From NCBI RefSeq assembly GCF_900766215.1, contig NZ_CAAFUQ010000057.1, positions 13,365 to 77,364 of the forward strand: a stretch of DNA of 64,000 bases, written 5' to 3'. The position numbers and the translations under genes were made by a program. The notes beneath the pieces were generated by a model, which did not search any database, had not been told where the DNA came from, and worked only from the letters and a program-made list of their open reading frames with translations. Each line of letters opens with the position of its first letter. Positions within the stretch are counted from its first letter, which is position 1. Shown piece after piece: positions 1 through 7,715 of this stretch. The stretch is from an uncultured Finegoldia sp. (GTDB lineage: Bacteria > Bacillota > Clostridia > Tissierellales > Peptoniphilaceae).

Positions 1-1
1 A

Positions 2-349
2 TGCGAGGTTTTGTTTAAGACTGGAATTGAAACGTTCGATTACGATTTTAGAGAAAATGTCCTCAACAAAAATGCGAAATTCACTGATGTAAAAGATGTG
101 TCCGATTATTTTGATTCGGCGTGTTTAATGGTTGGAATCAAGGGTCAAACTAAGGAAATGATTGAAAAAGACATTGATATAGGACTTTCTAATTTCAAAT
201 GGATTACTATTAATATTTTTATAAATAATTCTACGCCGATTAAAAGAGATAATGAGCTTGTGAAGTGGTTTTTGGAAAATCACTACGATTTGAAAGACCA
301 TCCGAAGGTTGAAATGTTAGTTGAAAACACTGATTTGGGAGTTGGTTAA
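2..349 (+). CDS. Radical SAM family protein, C-terminal part (5' end outside window)
   Basis: The reading frame is open from the first complete codon of the window, so the gene begins upstream and only about 115 C-terminal residues are visible. The sequence (segments GIETFDYDFRE, VGIKGQTKEMIEKDI, INIFINNSTPIKRD) resembles the tail of a clostridial radical SAM protein. The iron-sulfur cysteine motif would lie upstream and cannot be checked. A TTG at 11 could act as a start but has no ribosome binding site, so I read it as an internal Leu codon. The stop codon lies inside the stem-loop of a terminator. The family call is from memory and moderate; the reaction is unknown. Confidence 0.5.
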   Translation, partial: CEVLFKTGIETFDYDFRENVLNKNAKFTDVKDVSDYFDSACLMVGIKGQTKEMIEKDIDIGLSNFKWITINIFINNSTPIKRDNELVKWFLENHYDLKDHPKVEMLVENTDLGVG

Positions 350-370
350 ACTTCCGTCAGTGTTTTTTTG
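324..370 (+). terminator. Rho-independent terminator overlapping a stop codon
   Basis: AAAACACTGA at 324-333 pairs perfectly with TCAGTGTTTT at 357-366, followed by a T run. The left arm lies inside the coding sequence that ends at 349, so the last codons of that gene form part of the stem. Confidence 0.75.
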
Positions 371-413
371 TTGGGTTTTAATATATAATAAGTTTAATGA
401 GATTGGAGGGGTT

Positions 414-1118
414 ATGAAGGACAAATTATTTAAAATCTTACTTGTGGTTTTGAGTGTCGTATTTGTTGCATCTTGTTCGAAGAAAATGCCAGAATTGCCT
501 GAAGAAAAAAAGGCGTATGTGGCAGATTATTTGAACGATGGGTTCAAGGGTGTGGACATTTCAAAAGACGGTAGGTTGGAAAAATCAGATGTCGACAAAA
601 TCGCAGCGAACTTCAACAAGCCGTACGATTATAATGGCGAAGAGGTTGTAAACTCTCTAGATACATTTTTCTACGGGGAGAGCTTCGCATCACCACAAGA
701 TATTACGCTTAAAAACTTCGTGGCGAATTTTCCAAGCAAAACGCTGGATCCAGAAAAGGATAAATCCCAAATAGATGAACTTAAAAAACAAAATCCAGAT
801 GCACTCAAACAAACAAGAGATGATGCTAAGATTTTGAAAGTTGACAAGAATTTGGTGGATGCGGTTTTATTGAAATACGCAAATATTTCATCAGATGATG
901 TCACAAACAAAGAAAGTGTCGTGTATTCTAAGAATGACAATTCGTATTATGTGATGGAAAATGATGAAGAATGGGCGTTTGAGCCAGTGGTGTGCAAAGC
1001 CAATTCCAAGGAAATTATCTTGGAAGATGATATAAAATCGGAACTGAAACTGGTACAAAAAGGTGGTAAGTTTTTTATAAAGTCTTTTGAATTATCTCCT
1101 AATGCTTGTTGTGAATAA
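414..1118 (+). CDS. Putative lipoprotein of unknown function
   Basis: A 234-residue protein with a lipoprotein signal: basic start MKDKLFK, a hydrophobic stretch and lipobox VASC with the lipidated Cys at residue 21. It should be anchored to the outer face of the membrane. The start is ATG 414 because GGAGGGG lies just upstream; the frame is open further up but has no other good start. The mature part is acidic and Lys/Asp rich, with a stretch near residues 45-65 (GFKGVDISKDGRLEKSDVDK) that resembles an EF-hand-like loop, a weak resemblance only. Cysteines recur near the C-terminus (NACCE). I do not recognise a family. Confidence 0.7.
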   Translation: MKDKLFKILLVVLSVVFVASCSKKMPELPEEKKAYVADYLNDGFKGVDISKDGRLEKSDVDKIAANFNKPYDYNGEEVVNSLDTFFYGESFASPQDITLKNFVANFPSKTLDPEKDKSQIDELKKQNPDALKQTRDDAKILKVDKNLVDAVLLKYANISSDDVTNKESVVYSKNDNSYYVMENDEEWAFEPVVCKANSKEIILEDDIKSELKLVQKGGKFFIKSFELSPNACCE

Positions 1119-1137
1119 GGGATTATTGTGCTATAAT
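1109..1137 (+). promoter_or_regulatory. Sigma-A type promoter for the two small membrane proteins
   Basis: TTGTGA at 1109-1114 and TATAAT at 1132-1137 are separated by 17 bp. It overlaps the 3' end of the lipoprotein gene and lies about 40 bp before the next start codon. Confidence 0.7.
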
Positions 1138-1175
1138 GTAATAAAAGGTACTATACAAAGCAAAGGGAGGCAGTT

Positions 1176-1403
1176 ATGATTACTTTAGCATTCGTAACGT
1201 TGATAGTTATTCTATCAATAGTTTTCGCAGCTATTTTGGGAACTTTTGGTTTGATATTGGGATTAGGCGGCGCAATTGTAGGAATTTTGGTAGCGATTGG
1301 AGCTGTTGCTTATTCATTCTTAAAAGTTTTCATTAAAATAGCGTTAGCAGTGTTGGTAATTAGATTTATTTACAGAAGATTTTTCGCAAAAGAAGAAGTA
1401 TAA
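1176..1403 (+). CDS. Small hydrophobic membrane protein (75 aa)
   Basis: A 75-residue protein made almost wholly of hydrophobic residues, with two likely membrane segments (about residues 3-30 and 33-62), Gly-rich in the middle (GLILGLGGAIVGIL) and ending in a basic, charged tail (RFIYRRFFAKEEV). It starts at ATG 1176 after AAGGGAGG. It is the first gene of a two-gene unit with the gene at 1416, 12 bp downstream. The architecture suggests a small membrane-stress or envelope protein, but no family is recognised and no function is claimed. Confidence 0.7.
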   Translation: MITLAFVTLIVILSIVFAAILGTFGLILGLGGAIVGILVAIGAVAYSFLKVFIKIALAVLVIRFIYRRFFAKEEV

Positions 1404-1415
1404 AGGAAGTGGAGT

Positions 1416-1598
1416 ATGGATAACAAATATTTAAAATACATTTTGTACATATTCTTGGCTATTTTGGCTTTGAATATTTTGATGGGAATTATGGGAATAA
1501 CTGTTAGTATTTTGAAATTCTTGATGAAAGTATTCTTGGTTTTAGTTGTAATAGGATATGTGGCAAAATTTTTCCAAAATGCAGACAAAGATATTTAA
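1416..1598 (+). CDS. Small hydrophobic membrane protein (60 aa)
   Basis: A 60-residue protein with two hydrophobic helices (about residues 7-25 and 27-50) and a short charged tail (FFQNADKDI). It has a GGAAGTGGAG ribosome binding site. It resembles the preceding gene in size and layout (hydrophobic hairpin plus charged tail), and the pair sits between one promoter and one terminator, so they are probably co-made and may act together. Function unknown. Confidence 0.65.
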   Translation: MDNKYLKYILYIFLAILALNILMGIMGITVSILKFLMKVFLVLVVIGYVAKFFQNADKDI

Positions 1599-1603
1599 CT
1601 AAT

Positions 1604-1644
1604 AACACTGAGCAAATCTTGTGAGATGAGCTTGGTGTTTTTTG
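1604..1644 (+). terminator. Rho-independent terminator
   Basis: AACACTGAGC at 1604-1613 pairs with GCTTGGTGTT at 1630-1639 (two G-U pairs), followed by a T run. It closes the small membrane protein unit. Confidence 0.75.
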
Positions 1645-1732
1645 TTTGGTGTTTTCAACACATCTACAATTTGGATTTTAAGTATTGTAATTCACATTGT
1701 GATATAGGATAATTTAGATACAGAGGTGAATT

Positions 1733-2671
1733 ATGAAAAAACACAAGCGTAAATTGTTTTTAATTCTTGGAGTCATTCTTTTGGTGTTCTGTTTTGTATT
1801 ATTGAACTTGCGTGGCTATAGAATTTTACAATCCAGAACATTTAGAAAATTTTACGATAGAATTGATTTCAAAATAGATACTAACGAGTTGAAAATTCCA
1901 GAAGATGCACTTGCTTTTTCGGTGTATGACATAGATAAAGAAAAATATTTGTTTTATGAAGGTGGCGGACAATTACCAACGGTTGCGAGCTTGTCGAAAC
2001 TTTTTGCGATTGATTATGCACTTACGAAGGTAAAATTAGAAGATAGCATAGAGGTTAATCAAGAATTATTAAATCTAGTACCACAAGAATCATCACTAGC
2101 GCACTTAAAGCCTGGCAAATATACAGCTGAACAAATAATGCAGGCTATGCTTGTGCCGTCTGGAAACGATGCGGCTTTTGCATTGGCATATAATATCGGC
2201 AAAAAAGACTTGGGAGATGGTTACAGCGCAAAAAAATATGTGAATTATTTTGTAAAAAATCTCAGCAAGTACCTCGCAGATGAAGGTTACAATAAAACTC
2301 ATTTGTTCGATCCGAGTGGATTTTCCACACAGGCAGATACAAATTTAAAAGATATTAATAGAGTTGCACTTAAACTTATTGATTATGATTTTGTCAAAAA
2401 ATGTATGGGCAAGAGTTATTTTACAATTCAAACTCCTCAAGGAGAAATGACTTGGAAAAACACCAACGAATTTTTGGACAAAAAATCTGCGTTTTACAAC
2501 AAAGATGTAAAGGGAATCAAAACGGGAACGATGGCATCGTCCTACAACATTGTCGTATTGTACGAGAACGACGGAAAGAAGTATCTAATAACTTGTCTTG
2601 CATCTCACACCAATGAAGACAGGTATAAGGCTGTGCAGGCGGCGATTAATACGATTATAAATAAAAAATAA
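1733..2671 (+). CDS. D-alanyl-D-alanine carboxypeptidase-like protein (peptidase S11)
   Basis: A 312-residue penicillin-binding serine peptidase expected to trim the terminal D-Ala from peptidoglycan stem peptides outside the membrane. An N-terminal helix (about residues 8-26) serves as anchor. The three active-site motifs are intact: SLSK (Ser86, Lys89), SGN (Ser143-Asn145) and KTGT (263-266). It lacks the extra C-terminal beta domain and amphipathic helix present in the second S11 protein at 5471, so it is a short, N-terminally anchored form. The start at ATG 1733 follows GAGGTG. The family is secure; substrate detail is inferred from the family. Confidence 0.85.
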   Translation: MKKHKRKLFLILGVILLVFCFVLLNLRGYRILQSRTFRKFYDRIDFKIDTNELKIPEDALAFSVYDIDKEKYLFYEGGGQLPTVASLSKLFAIDYALTKVKLEDSIEVNQELLNLVPQESSLAHLKPGKYTAEQIMQAMLVPSGNDAAFALAYNIGKKDLGDGYSAKKYVNYFVKNLSKYLADEGYNKTHLFDPSGFSTQADTNLKDINRVALKLIDYDFVKKCMGKSYFTIQTPQGEMTWKNTNEFLDKKSAFYNKDVKGIKTGTMASSYNIVVLYENDGKKYLITCLASHTNEDRYKAVQAAINTIINKK

Positions 2672-2678
2672 AAGATTA

Positions 2679-2729
2679 AATCAGATTGGCGTTTTCTGAA
2701 GATGTTCTTAGCAAAATGCTAATCTGATT
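2679..2729. repeat. Long imperfect hairpin after the carboxypeptidase gene
   Basis: Arms 2679-2695 and 2713-2729 pair over 17 bp with two G-U pairs; the outer 9 bp (AATCAGATT / AATCTGATT) are perfect and the loop is 17 nt. No T run follows on the plus strand, so it is not a standard terminator. It could be a 3'-end processing or stability hairpin. Confidence 0.5.
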
Positions 2730-2782
2730 CTAACGAAAAACCCAAGAATATTTTCCAAAAAACGTTGTAACCAAGCTATACA

Positions 2783-2812
2783 TTGACACAAATGGATAGT
2801 TTGTGGTAAAAT
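2783..2812 (+). promoter_or_regulatory. Promoter of serS
   Basis: TTGACA at 2783-2788 and TAAAAT at 2807-2812 with an 18 bp spacer, placed just upstream of the T-box leader. Confidence 0.7.
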
Positions 2813-2819
2813 ATACATT

Positions 2820-3010
2820 AATATAGTTGAATATTGCAGTTGATGAAGAAATAGTAAGTGTTGGATTATTTCAGAGAACTTATGTGTGGTGCGAATAAGT
2901 ATATGAAGATGCTGAATCTAACTTCTATGCGTTGTTATTTGAGAGAGCTTGTGCTAATTAGGGTGGTAATCGCGGAATGACCATTTTCGTCCCTTAGTAT
3001 GAGTTTTTTT
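2820..3010 (+). promoter_or_regulatory. T-box leader, serine-responsive, upstream of serS
   Basis: The conserved T-box core GGGTGGTAATCGCGG lies at 2961-2975, followed by a terminator-like CGTCCCTTAG and a T run ending at about 3008. Stem I landmarks include AGAGA and GGTGCGA around 2873-2893. The likely specifier is TCT (Ser) at 2917-2919 in the context GAATCTAAC; the proS leader has GAACCTAAC at the same place. Uncharged tRNA-Ser should pair here and permit read-through into serS. The specifier choice is inference; the T-box itself is clear. Confidence 0.9.
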
Positions 3011-3032
3011 ATTGTTTTATAAGGAGAAAGTT

Positions 3033-4298
3033 ATGTTAGATATTAAAAGAATTAGAAACAATCCAGAAGAAATCGTTGAGGCTTTGAAGAAAAGAAGAGG
3101 AGAGTATCCTATTGAAAAGCTTTTGGCTACCGATGAAAAAAGACGTGAAGTTATTCAAAAAGTAGAAGGCATGAAAGCAGAACAAAACAAGCTTTCCAAA
3201 CAAGTTCCACAAATGAAGAAAAACGGAGAAGATACTACAGAACTTTTCAAAAACTTGAAGAAGTTGTCTGATGATATCAAATCTATGGATGATGATTTGA
3301 AAGATATCGACGACGAAATCATGGAATATTTGATGGAAATCCCAAACACTCCTAACAAAGATGTTCCAGTTGGTTTGGATGATACTGAAAACTTGGAAAT
3401 GAGAAAATGGGGAGAACCTCGTAAATTTGATTTTGATATAAAAGCTCACTGGGATTTGGGCGTTGATTTGGATATTTTGGATTTCGAAAGAGCGACTAAG
3501 ATTTCCAAATCAAGATTTAGTGTATTCAAAGGAAAAGGCGCACGACTTGAAAGAGCTTTGATGAATTTCATGGTTGACCTTCACACTGACAAACAAGGCT
3601 ACACTGAAATGAATACTCCAGTGCTTATGAGTCCAAGTGCGATGAGAGGAACTGGTCAAATTCCAAAATTCAAAGAAGATATGTTTTATTGCGAAAAAGA
3701 CGATATGTATCTTGCTCCTACTGCAGAAGTTCCAGTGACTAACTTGTTGGCAGGAGAAATTTTGGAACAAGGAAGTTTGCCAATTTATTACACAGCTTTC
3801 ACTCAATGTTTCAGAAGAGAAGCAGGAAGTGCTGGACGTGACACTAGAGGTTTGATTAGAAATCACCAATTTGGAAAAGTTGAAATGGTAAAATTCGTTG
3901 AACCTTCTACAAGTTATGACGAATTGGAAAAACTTACAAATAACGCAGAAGAAATCTTGCAATTATTGGAAATTCCATACAGAGTTGTTAGACTTTGTTC
4001 TGGGGATTTGGGATTCTCATCAGCGATGACATATGATATCGAAGTGTGGATGCCAAGTTACGGCAGATACGTTGAAATATCAAGTTGTTCTAACTTTGAA
4101 GATTTCCAAGCAAGACGTGCAAACATAAGATATCGTGACGAAAATAATAAGCCACAATACGTTCACACACTTAATGGTTCAGGACTTGCTATTGGACGTT
4201 GTTTCGCAGCTGTAATCGAAAACTATCAACAAGCTGACGGAAGTATAAAAATTCCTGAAGTGCTACAAAAATACACAGGATTTGATATAATAGACTAG
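3033..4298 (+). CDS. serS: Serine--tRNA ligase
   Basis: Charges tRNA-Ser with serine in the cytoplasm (class II synthetase). The 421-residue product has the N-terminal helical arm (about residues 30-100, rich in Lys/Glu heptads) that grips the long variable arm of tRNA-Ser. Motif 2 is FRREAGSAGRDTRG and motif 3 is NGSGLAIGR near the C-terminus. ATG 3033 is chosen over an in-frame upstream start because AAGGAGAAAG precedes it and it gives the usual MLDIKRIR N-terminus. Expression is controlled by the T-box leader immediately upstream. Full length, no anomalies. Confidence 0.97.
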   Translation: MLDIKRIRNNPEEIVEALKKRRGEYPIEKLLATDEKRREVIQKVEGMKAEQNKLSKQVPQMKKNGEDTTELFKNLKKLSDDIKSMDDDLKDIDDEIMEYLMEIPNTPNKDVPVGLDDTENLEMRKWGEPRKFDFDIKAHWDLGVDLDILDFERATKISKSRFSVFKGKGARLERALMNFMVDLHTDKQGYTEMNTPVLMSPSAMRGTGQIPKFKEDMFYCEKDDMYLAPTAEVPVTNLLAGEILEQGSLPIYYTAFTQCFRREAGSAGRDTRGLIRNHQFGKVEMVKFVEPSTSYDELEKLTNNAEEILQLLEIPYRVVRLCSGDLGFSSAMTYDIEVWMPSYGRYVEISSCSNFEDFQARRANIRYRDENNKPQYVHTLNGSGLAIGRCFAAVIENYQQADGSIKIPEVLQKYTGFDIID

Positions 4299-4325
4299 TA
4301 AACTAAAATTAAGATAGGAAAAGAA

Positions 4326-5462
4326 ATGAAGGCTTATATTATTGCTAGAGGATATCCAACGGATAAATACAAAATGAACGGAATATTTGAATTGGATCAG
4401 GCAAAAGCACTCGCCAAAAAAGGCGTTGAAGTTGTGCTGATTGCGCTTGATTTCAGATCACTTAGACGTTTTCGTAAATATAAAAGTGAATATTTTATAA
4501 AAGATAATGTCAAAGTGTATTCCTTTCATTTTCCGATTGGAAGATATATCTTCAAAAGCCTTTATGACTTTTCTTATTTAGTACTTAGACATTTCTACAA
4601 AAAAGTGGAGCAAATCGAAGGAAGACCGGATGTAATTCACACTTATTTTACAGACCAGGGATATTACACATCCAAACTTGCAAAAGAGTTGAACATTCCA
4701 TTCGTACTTACAGAATGCAATTCCGTTGTAAACCAAGATACTATCAAACCTTCTTACAGAAGAATAGCCGAAGAAACTTACGACAGAACTGACGGACTTA
4801 TAACTGTAAGTCCCAAATTCAAAGAGAAAATCAAAGAAGAATTCGGGAAAGATTCTACAGAAATTGCAATTATTCCAAACCTTACGATTTTCAAAAATAA
4901 TGAGAATTTCAAAAGGGGAGATATCTTCAACATAGTTTCCACTGGAAATGTAATCACGACAAAAGGTCCGAAAGAATTGATTGAGGCGTTCAACATTGCT
5001 TTTGTAAACGACAAACATGTGAAGCTTACGATTTATGGGGATGGATTTTTGAGAAGACCATTGTTGAAGATGGTCGATGATTTGGGTTTGTCCGATCAAG
5101 TTTTTCTTCCGGGACTTACAAAAAGAGAAAAAATCGTTGAAGGTTATAATAATGCGGATATGTTTTGTCTGTATTCGTATTCAGAAACTTTTGGGTTGGC
5201 GTATTTGGAAGCATTGTCTGCAGGACTTCCTGTGGTTGCAAGCAAGTGCGGTGGGCCAGAACATTTAATAAACGAAGAAAATGGAATATTGGTTGATAGA
5301 TTTAACGTTGAGAAGTTAGCAGAAGGCTTAAGATATATGCATGATAATATTGAAAAATACGACAGAGAGAAAATATCACGCGATATCAAAAAAGTGTATT
5401 CCGAAGAGAAGATTACAGATGATGTAATCAAAGTGTACGAAGAAGTTATATCGAAAAGATGA
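4326..5462 (+). CDS. Glycosyltransferase, GT4-like (GT-B fold)
   Basis: A 378-residue cytoplasmic or membrane-associated glycosyltransferase. The N-terminal half (about 1-185) is the acceptor domain with PDVIHTYFTDQGYY. The C-terminal half carries the donor-site pattern of family GT4: YGDGFLRR, then SETFGLAYLEALSAGLPVV with the EX7E glutamates, then CGGPEHLI. It begins 28 bp after serS and ends 8 bp before a carboxypeptidase gene, so the three may be co-transcribed and a role in cell-envelope glycan or lipid synthesis is plausible. Donor and acceptor sugars cannot be told from sequence. Confidence 0.85.
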   Translation: MKAYIIARGYPTDKYKMNGIFELDQAKALAKKGVEVVLIALDFRSLRRFRKYKSEYFIKDNVKVYSFHFPIGRYIFKSLYDFSYLVLRHFYKKVEQIEGRPDVIHTYFTDQGYYTSKLAKELNIPFVLTECNSVVNQDTIKPSYRRIAEETYDRTDGLITVSPKFKEKIKEEFGKDSTEIAIIPNLTIFKNNENFKRGDIFNIVSTGNVITTKGPKELIEAFNIAFVNDKHVKLTIYGDGFLRRPLLKMVDDLGLSDQVFLPGLTKREKIVEGYNNADMFCLYSYSETFGLAYLEALSAGLPVVASKCGGPEHLINEENGILVDRFNVEKLAEGLRYMHDNIEKYDREKISRDIKKVYSEEKITDDVIKVYEEVISKR

Positions 5463-5470
5463 GGTGAGAA

Positions 5471-6655
5471 ATGAAGAGTATTAAAAAAATAATACCTTTA
5501 ATGTTAATACTTGCTATTGTATTTCAACCTGCATTATCAAAAGCGGACTCGAAGTTGGGATTTGAAGACAAAGTAAAAGCGTATTACATAATTGAACAGG
5601 ATTATTCCCAGGAATTGTTGAATTACAACGAGAACAAGCCTTTAGCTATAGCATCCTTAACTAAAATCATGACTTATGTTTTGGTTATGGAAGATATCAA
5701 CGCAAACAAATACAAGCTCGACGATAAAATCAAAATCCAAACACAATATGCTAAGCCTGAAGCTAGCACAATGCAACTTAAAAAAGGCGAAGAATTAACT
5801 GTAAATGATTTGATAAGAGGAATGATGATAGTCAGCGGGAATGATGCCGCAGACGAATTAGCAGTGAAATCAGAAGGATCTGTGGGAAAATTTGTCGAAA
5901 GAATGAACAAAAAAGCAGCCGAATTAGAATTGGAATCTGCGAAGTTTTATTCTGCATCAGGTTATCCTGAAAACGACAAGGAAAATTTGATGAGCGCAAA
6001 AGATTTGGCGAAATTAACCACATATACAATCAACAATTACCCACAAGTTTTGAATTACACAAAAACACAAAAACTTGTAATGCCAAGTAGAAAATACGAA
6101 GCTGCAACTACAGTTCCATTTTTAGGAAAAATAGAAGGCGTAGATGGATTTAAAACAGGAACAACTGAAAAAGCTGGATACTGTTTGATAACTACGATGA
6201 GTTTGAAACCAAACGATCCAAACCACAGAGTCGTATCTGTTTTGATGGGGGCTCCCACAAAATACGACAGAAATACTTACCAAAAAATAATGCTTGAATA
6301 CGTCAGAAATTCATTTGAACCAATGAATATATTAAACAGCGAAAAACCAATCGAAACGAAATCAGTCAACAGCGTTGTGGACAAAAACGTTGAGATTTAT
6401 CCGACAGAAGACGTATCCATTTTGTATAATACCAAAACTGGTCTGCAACAAAAAGTCGACATCAAAAAAGATTTGAAAGCTCCTTTGAAAAAAGGACAAA
6501 TCGTAGGAAAAGTTGTAATCGATACTGGAAAAGGCGACAAAAGAGAAGTAAGCCTCGTTGTCAAAAAACCTTACGAAAAAGCAGACACATTAACTAGAAT
6601 AAAAAGAAGTGCCAAATACACTTACGAATTGTTAGAAGCACTTCTTGTATCATAA
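5471..6655 (+). CDS. D-alanyl-D-alanine carboxypeptidase (PBP5/DacF type)
   Basis: A 394-residue secreted peptidase S11 that removes the terminal D-Ala from peptidoglycan peptides. It has a signal peptide (MKSIKKIIPL to SKA, about residues 1-25), then the catalytic motifs SLTK (Ser62, Lys65), SGN (Ser122-Asn124) and KTG (228-230). A PBP5_C-like beta domain follows (about 300-370), and a basic, amphipathic C-terminal helix (about 375-394) is likely to hold it on the membrane. This is the classical DacA/DacF architecture, unlike the shorter relative at 1733. It follows the glycosyltransferase by 8 bp with a GAGGTGAG ribosome binding site. Confidence 0.92.
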   Translation: MKSIKKIIPLMLILAIVFQPALSKADSKLGFEDKVKAYYIIEQDYSQELLNYNENKPLAIASLTKIMTYVLVMEDINANKYKLDDKIKIQTQYAKPEASTMQLKKGEELTVNDLIRGMMIVSGNDAADELAVKSEGSVGKFVERMNKKAAELELESAKFYSASGYPENDKENLMSAKDLAKLTTYTINNYPQVLNYTKTQKLVMPSRKYEAATTVPFLGKIEGVDGFKTGTTEKAGYCLITTMSLKPNDPNHRVVSVLMGAPTKYDRNTYQKIMLEYVRNSFEPMNILNSEKPIETKSVNSVVDKNVEIYPTEDVSILYNTKTGLQQKVDIKKDLKAPLKKGQIVGKVVIDTGKGDKREVSLVVKKPYEKADTLTRIKRSAKYTYELLEALLVS

Positions 6656-6656
6656 G

Positions 6657-6676
6657 CCGATTTGAGTCGGTTTTAT
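6657..6676 (+). terminator. Weak terminator-like hairpin between dacF-type gene and tRNA-Arg
   Basis: GCCGA pairs with TCGGT across a short loop, followed by TTTTAT. The stem is only 5-6 bp, and no promoter is evident before the tRNA, so read-through into the tRNA gene is possible. Confidence 0.35.
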
Positions 6677-6678
6677 GT

Positions 6679-6754
6679 GCTTCCATAATTAAGCTGGATA
6701 TAATACCCCCCTCCTAAGGGGGCATCCCCGGTTCGAATCCGGGTGGGAGTACCA
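6679..6754 (+). tRNA. tRNA-Arg (anticodon CCU)
   Basis: A full cloverleaf can be drawn: acceptor GCTTCCA (6679-6685) with TGGGAGT (6744-6750, two G-U pairs); D stem ATTA/TAAT with loop AGCTGGATA; anticodon stem CCCCC/GGGGG with loop CTCCTAA, giving anticodon CCT; T arm CCCGG-TTCGAAT-CCGGG; and encoded CCA. D arm and anticodon arm match the pattern of known bacterial tRNA-Arg(CCU), which reads AGG. It starts 23 bp after the carboxypeptidase stop codon. Confidence 0.93.
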
Positions 6755-6757
6755 AAC

Positions 6758-6800
6758 AAAAAGCCTAGAATTTACACGTTCTAGGCTTTATTTTTATTTT
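6758..6800 (+). terminator. Terminator of tRNA-Arg
   Basis: AAAGCCTAGAA (6760-6770) pairs perfectly with TTCTAGGCTTT (6779-6789), followed by a T-rich run. Confidence 0.85.
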
Positions 6801-6845
6801 ATTAAATTTTACAGATAGTACTCACTACTCTTTAAGATTCTTGAC

Positions 6846-6880
6846 AAAGGGCAACAAAAGGGAAACAAAAGGGCAACAAA
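6846..6880. repeat. Three short tandem AAGGGCAACAAA-like repeats
   Basis: Three near-identical 11-12 bp units (AAGGGCAACAAA, AGGGAAACAAA, AGGGCAACAAA) follow each other about 90 bp downstream of tRNA-Arg. The gap to the next gene holds nothing else recognisable. See findings for a possible link to past integration at the tRNA. Confidence 0.5.
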
Positions 6881-6969
6881 TATAAAAAGCATCACTAATG
6901 AATTTTTTCGAATTCACATTGTTGCAATCACACTGATTATTTCAAAAAAATCAAGTGTAAATGCAACAA

Positions 6970-7713
6970 TTATTTTTCGTTATCGTATATTTTGTTTTTC
7001 TCCGGTAAATATTTCCAGTATCTTTTCGGCATATTATTCTGCATAAGTTTGAGGTTTTGGCGTTCTTTTATCCCGACTGAATTGTAGAATTCTATCCAAC
7101 ATTCTTCGAACATTTTCTCATTATCAGATTCTTCTTTGAAGATTTCTTCGACATCGTAAAATGCCAAATCATCGTCCACATATATTGCACACTTATTTCT
7201 TTTTTTGTCGTAAATCACAAACTTTTCATTTCTCAATCTGTTTTTGAAATGATAGGTGAGTAATTCCAAAATGTCGTTGTTAGGTTCGAATTCTGCGAAC
7301 AAGAAATTGTCCTGGATTTCTTTGAATCTAAGAAGTCCTTTGTATGCGTGAAGTTCTCTTGTGGAATATTTGCACAGGCTGTTGAATGCTACAGCGATTT
7401 TGTCAGAAGAGTTGATGAAGTTGTAGCCGTATGTGTACATACTTTTGATTGTCTTAGCGATAATGGTCGATTTGTCGGGATTTTCTGATACGAATGCGTA
7501 GTTGATGCTACGATAAAAGTTGAATCCGAATTTGTCTATTATCGATTTTTTCACACGTGATGATTTGTCAGTATTTGTTTCAACGTATATGTCATCATTC
7601 AAAAAATCCAATTGCTCTGATTTCACAACGATAATTGAATTTTCAATGTGTTTGTACTGTTCAAAAATCACCGTAAACAAGCCGTCTATGCTGTTATCAT
7701 AACTGTATCTCAT
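6970..7713 (-). CDS. TIGR03915-type putative DNA repair/metabolism protein
   Basis: A 247-residue protein matching my memory of the TIGR03915 family (DUF4130 region: FxxY...YTYGYN, HAYKGLLRFKEI, FEPNNDILELLTYHF, FVIYDKKRNKCAIY), a family that travels with a radical SAM partner and is thought to act in DNA repair or modification. The partner is the gene directly upstream at 7716-8951: only 2 bp separate its stop from this start, and the GGAGTAG ribosome binding site overlaps the upstream stop codon, so translation is probably coupled. The family is called with good confidence; the biochemical activity of the pair is not known to me. Confidence 0.8.
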   Translation of the reverse strand: MRYSYDNSIDGLFTVIFEQYKHIENSIIVVKSEQLDFLNDDIYVETNTDKSSRVKKSIIDKFGFNFYRSINYAFVSENPDKSTIIAKTIKSMYTYGYNFINSSDKIAVAFNSLCKYSTRELHAYKGLLRFKEIQDNFLFAEFEPNNDILELLTYHFKNRLRNEKFVIYDKKRNKCAIYVDDDLAFYDVEEIFKEESDNEKMFEECWIEFYNSVGIKERQNLKLMQNNMPKRYWKYLPEKNKIYDNEK

Positions 7714-7715
7714 AT

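Noticed and set aside
3036..3962. Minus-strand frames of 137 and 150 codons opposite serS
   Set aside because: Shadows of a conserved synthetase gene; composition is Phe/Ser-rich antisense of Lys/Glu codons.
4578..5099. 173-codon minus-strand frame opposite the glycosyltransferase
   Set aside because: No ribosome binding site; the plus-strand frame has conserved GT4 motifs across the same bases.
6706..6725. C6/G5 tract read as a simple terminator stem
   Set aside because: It is the anticodon arm of tRNA-Arg(CCU); acceptor, D and T arms all form.
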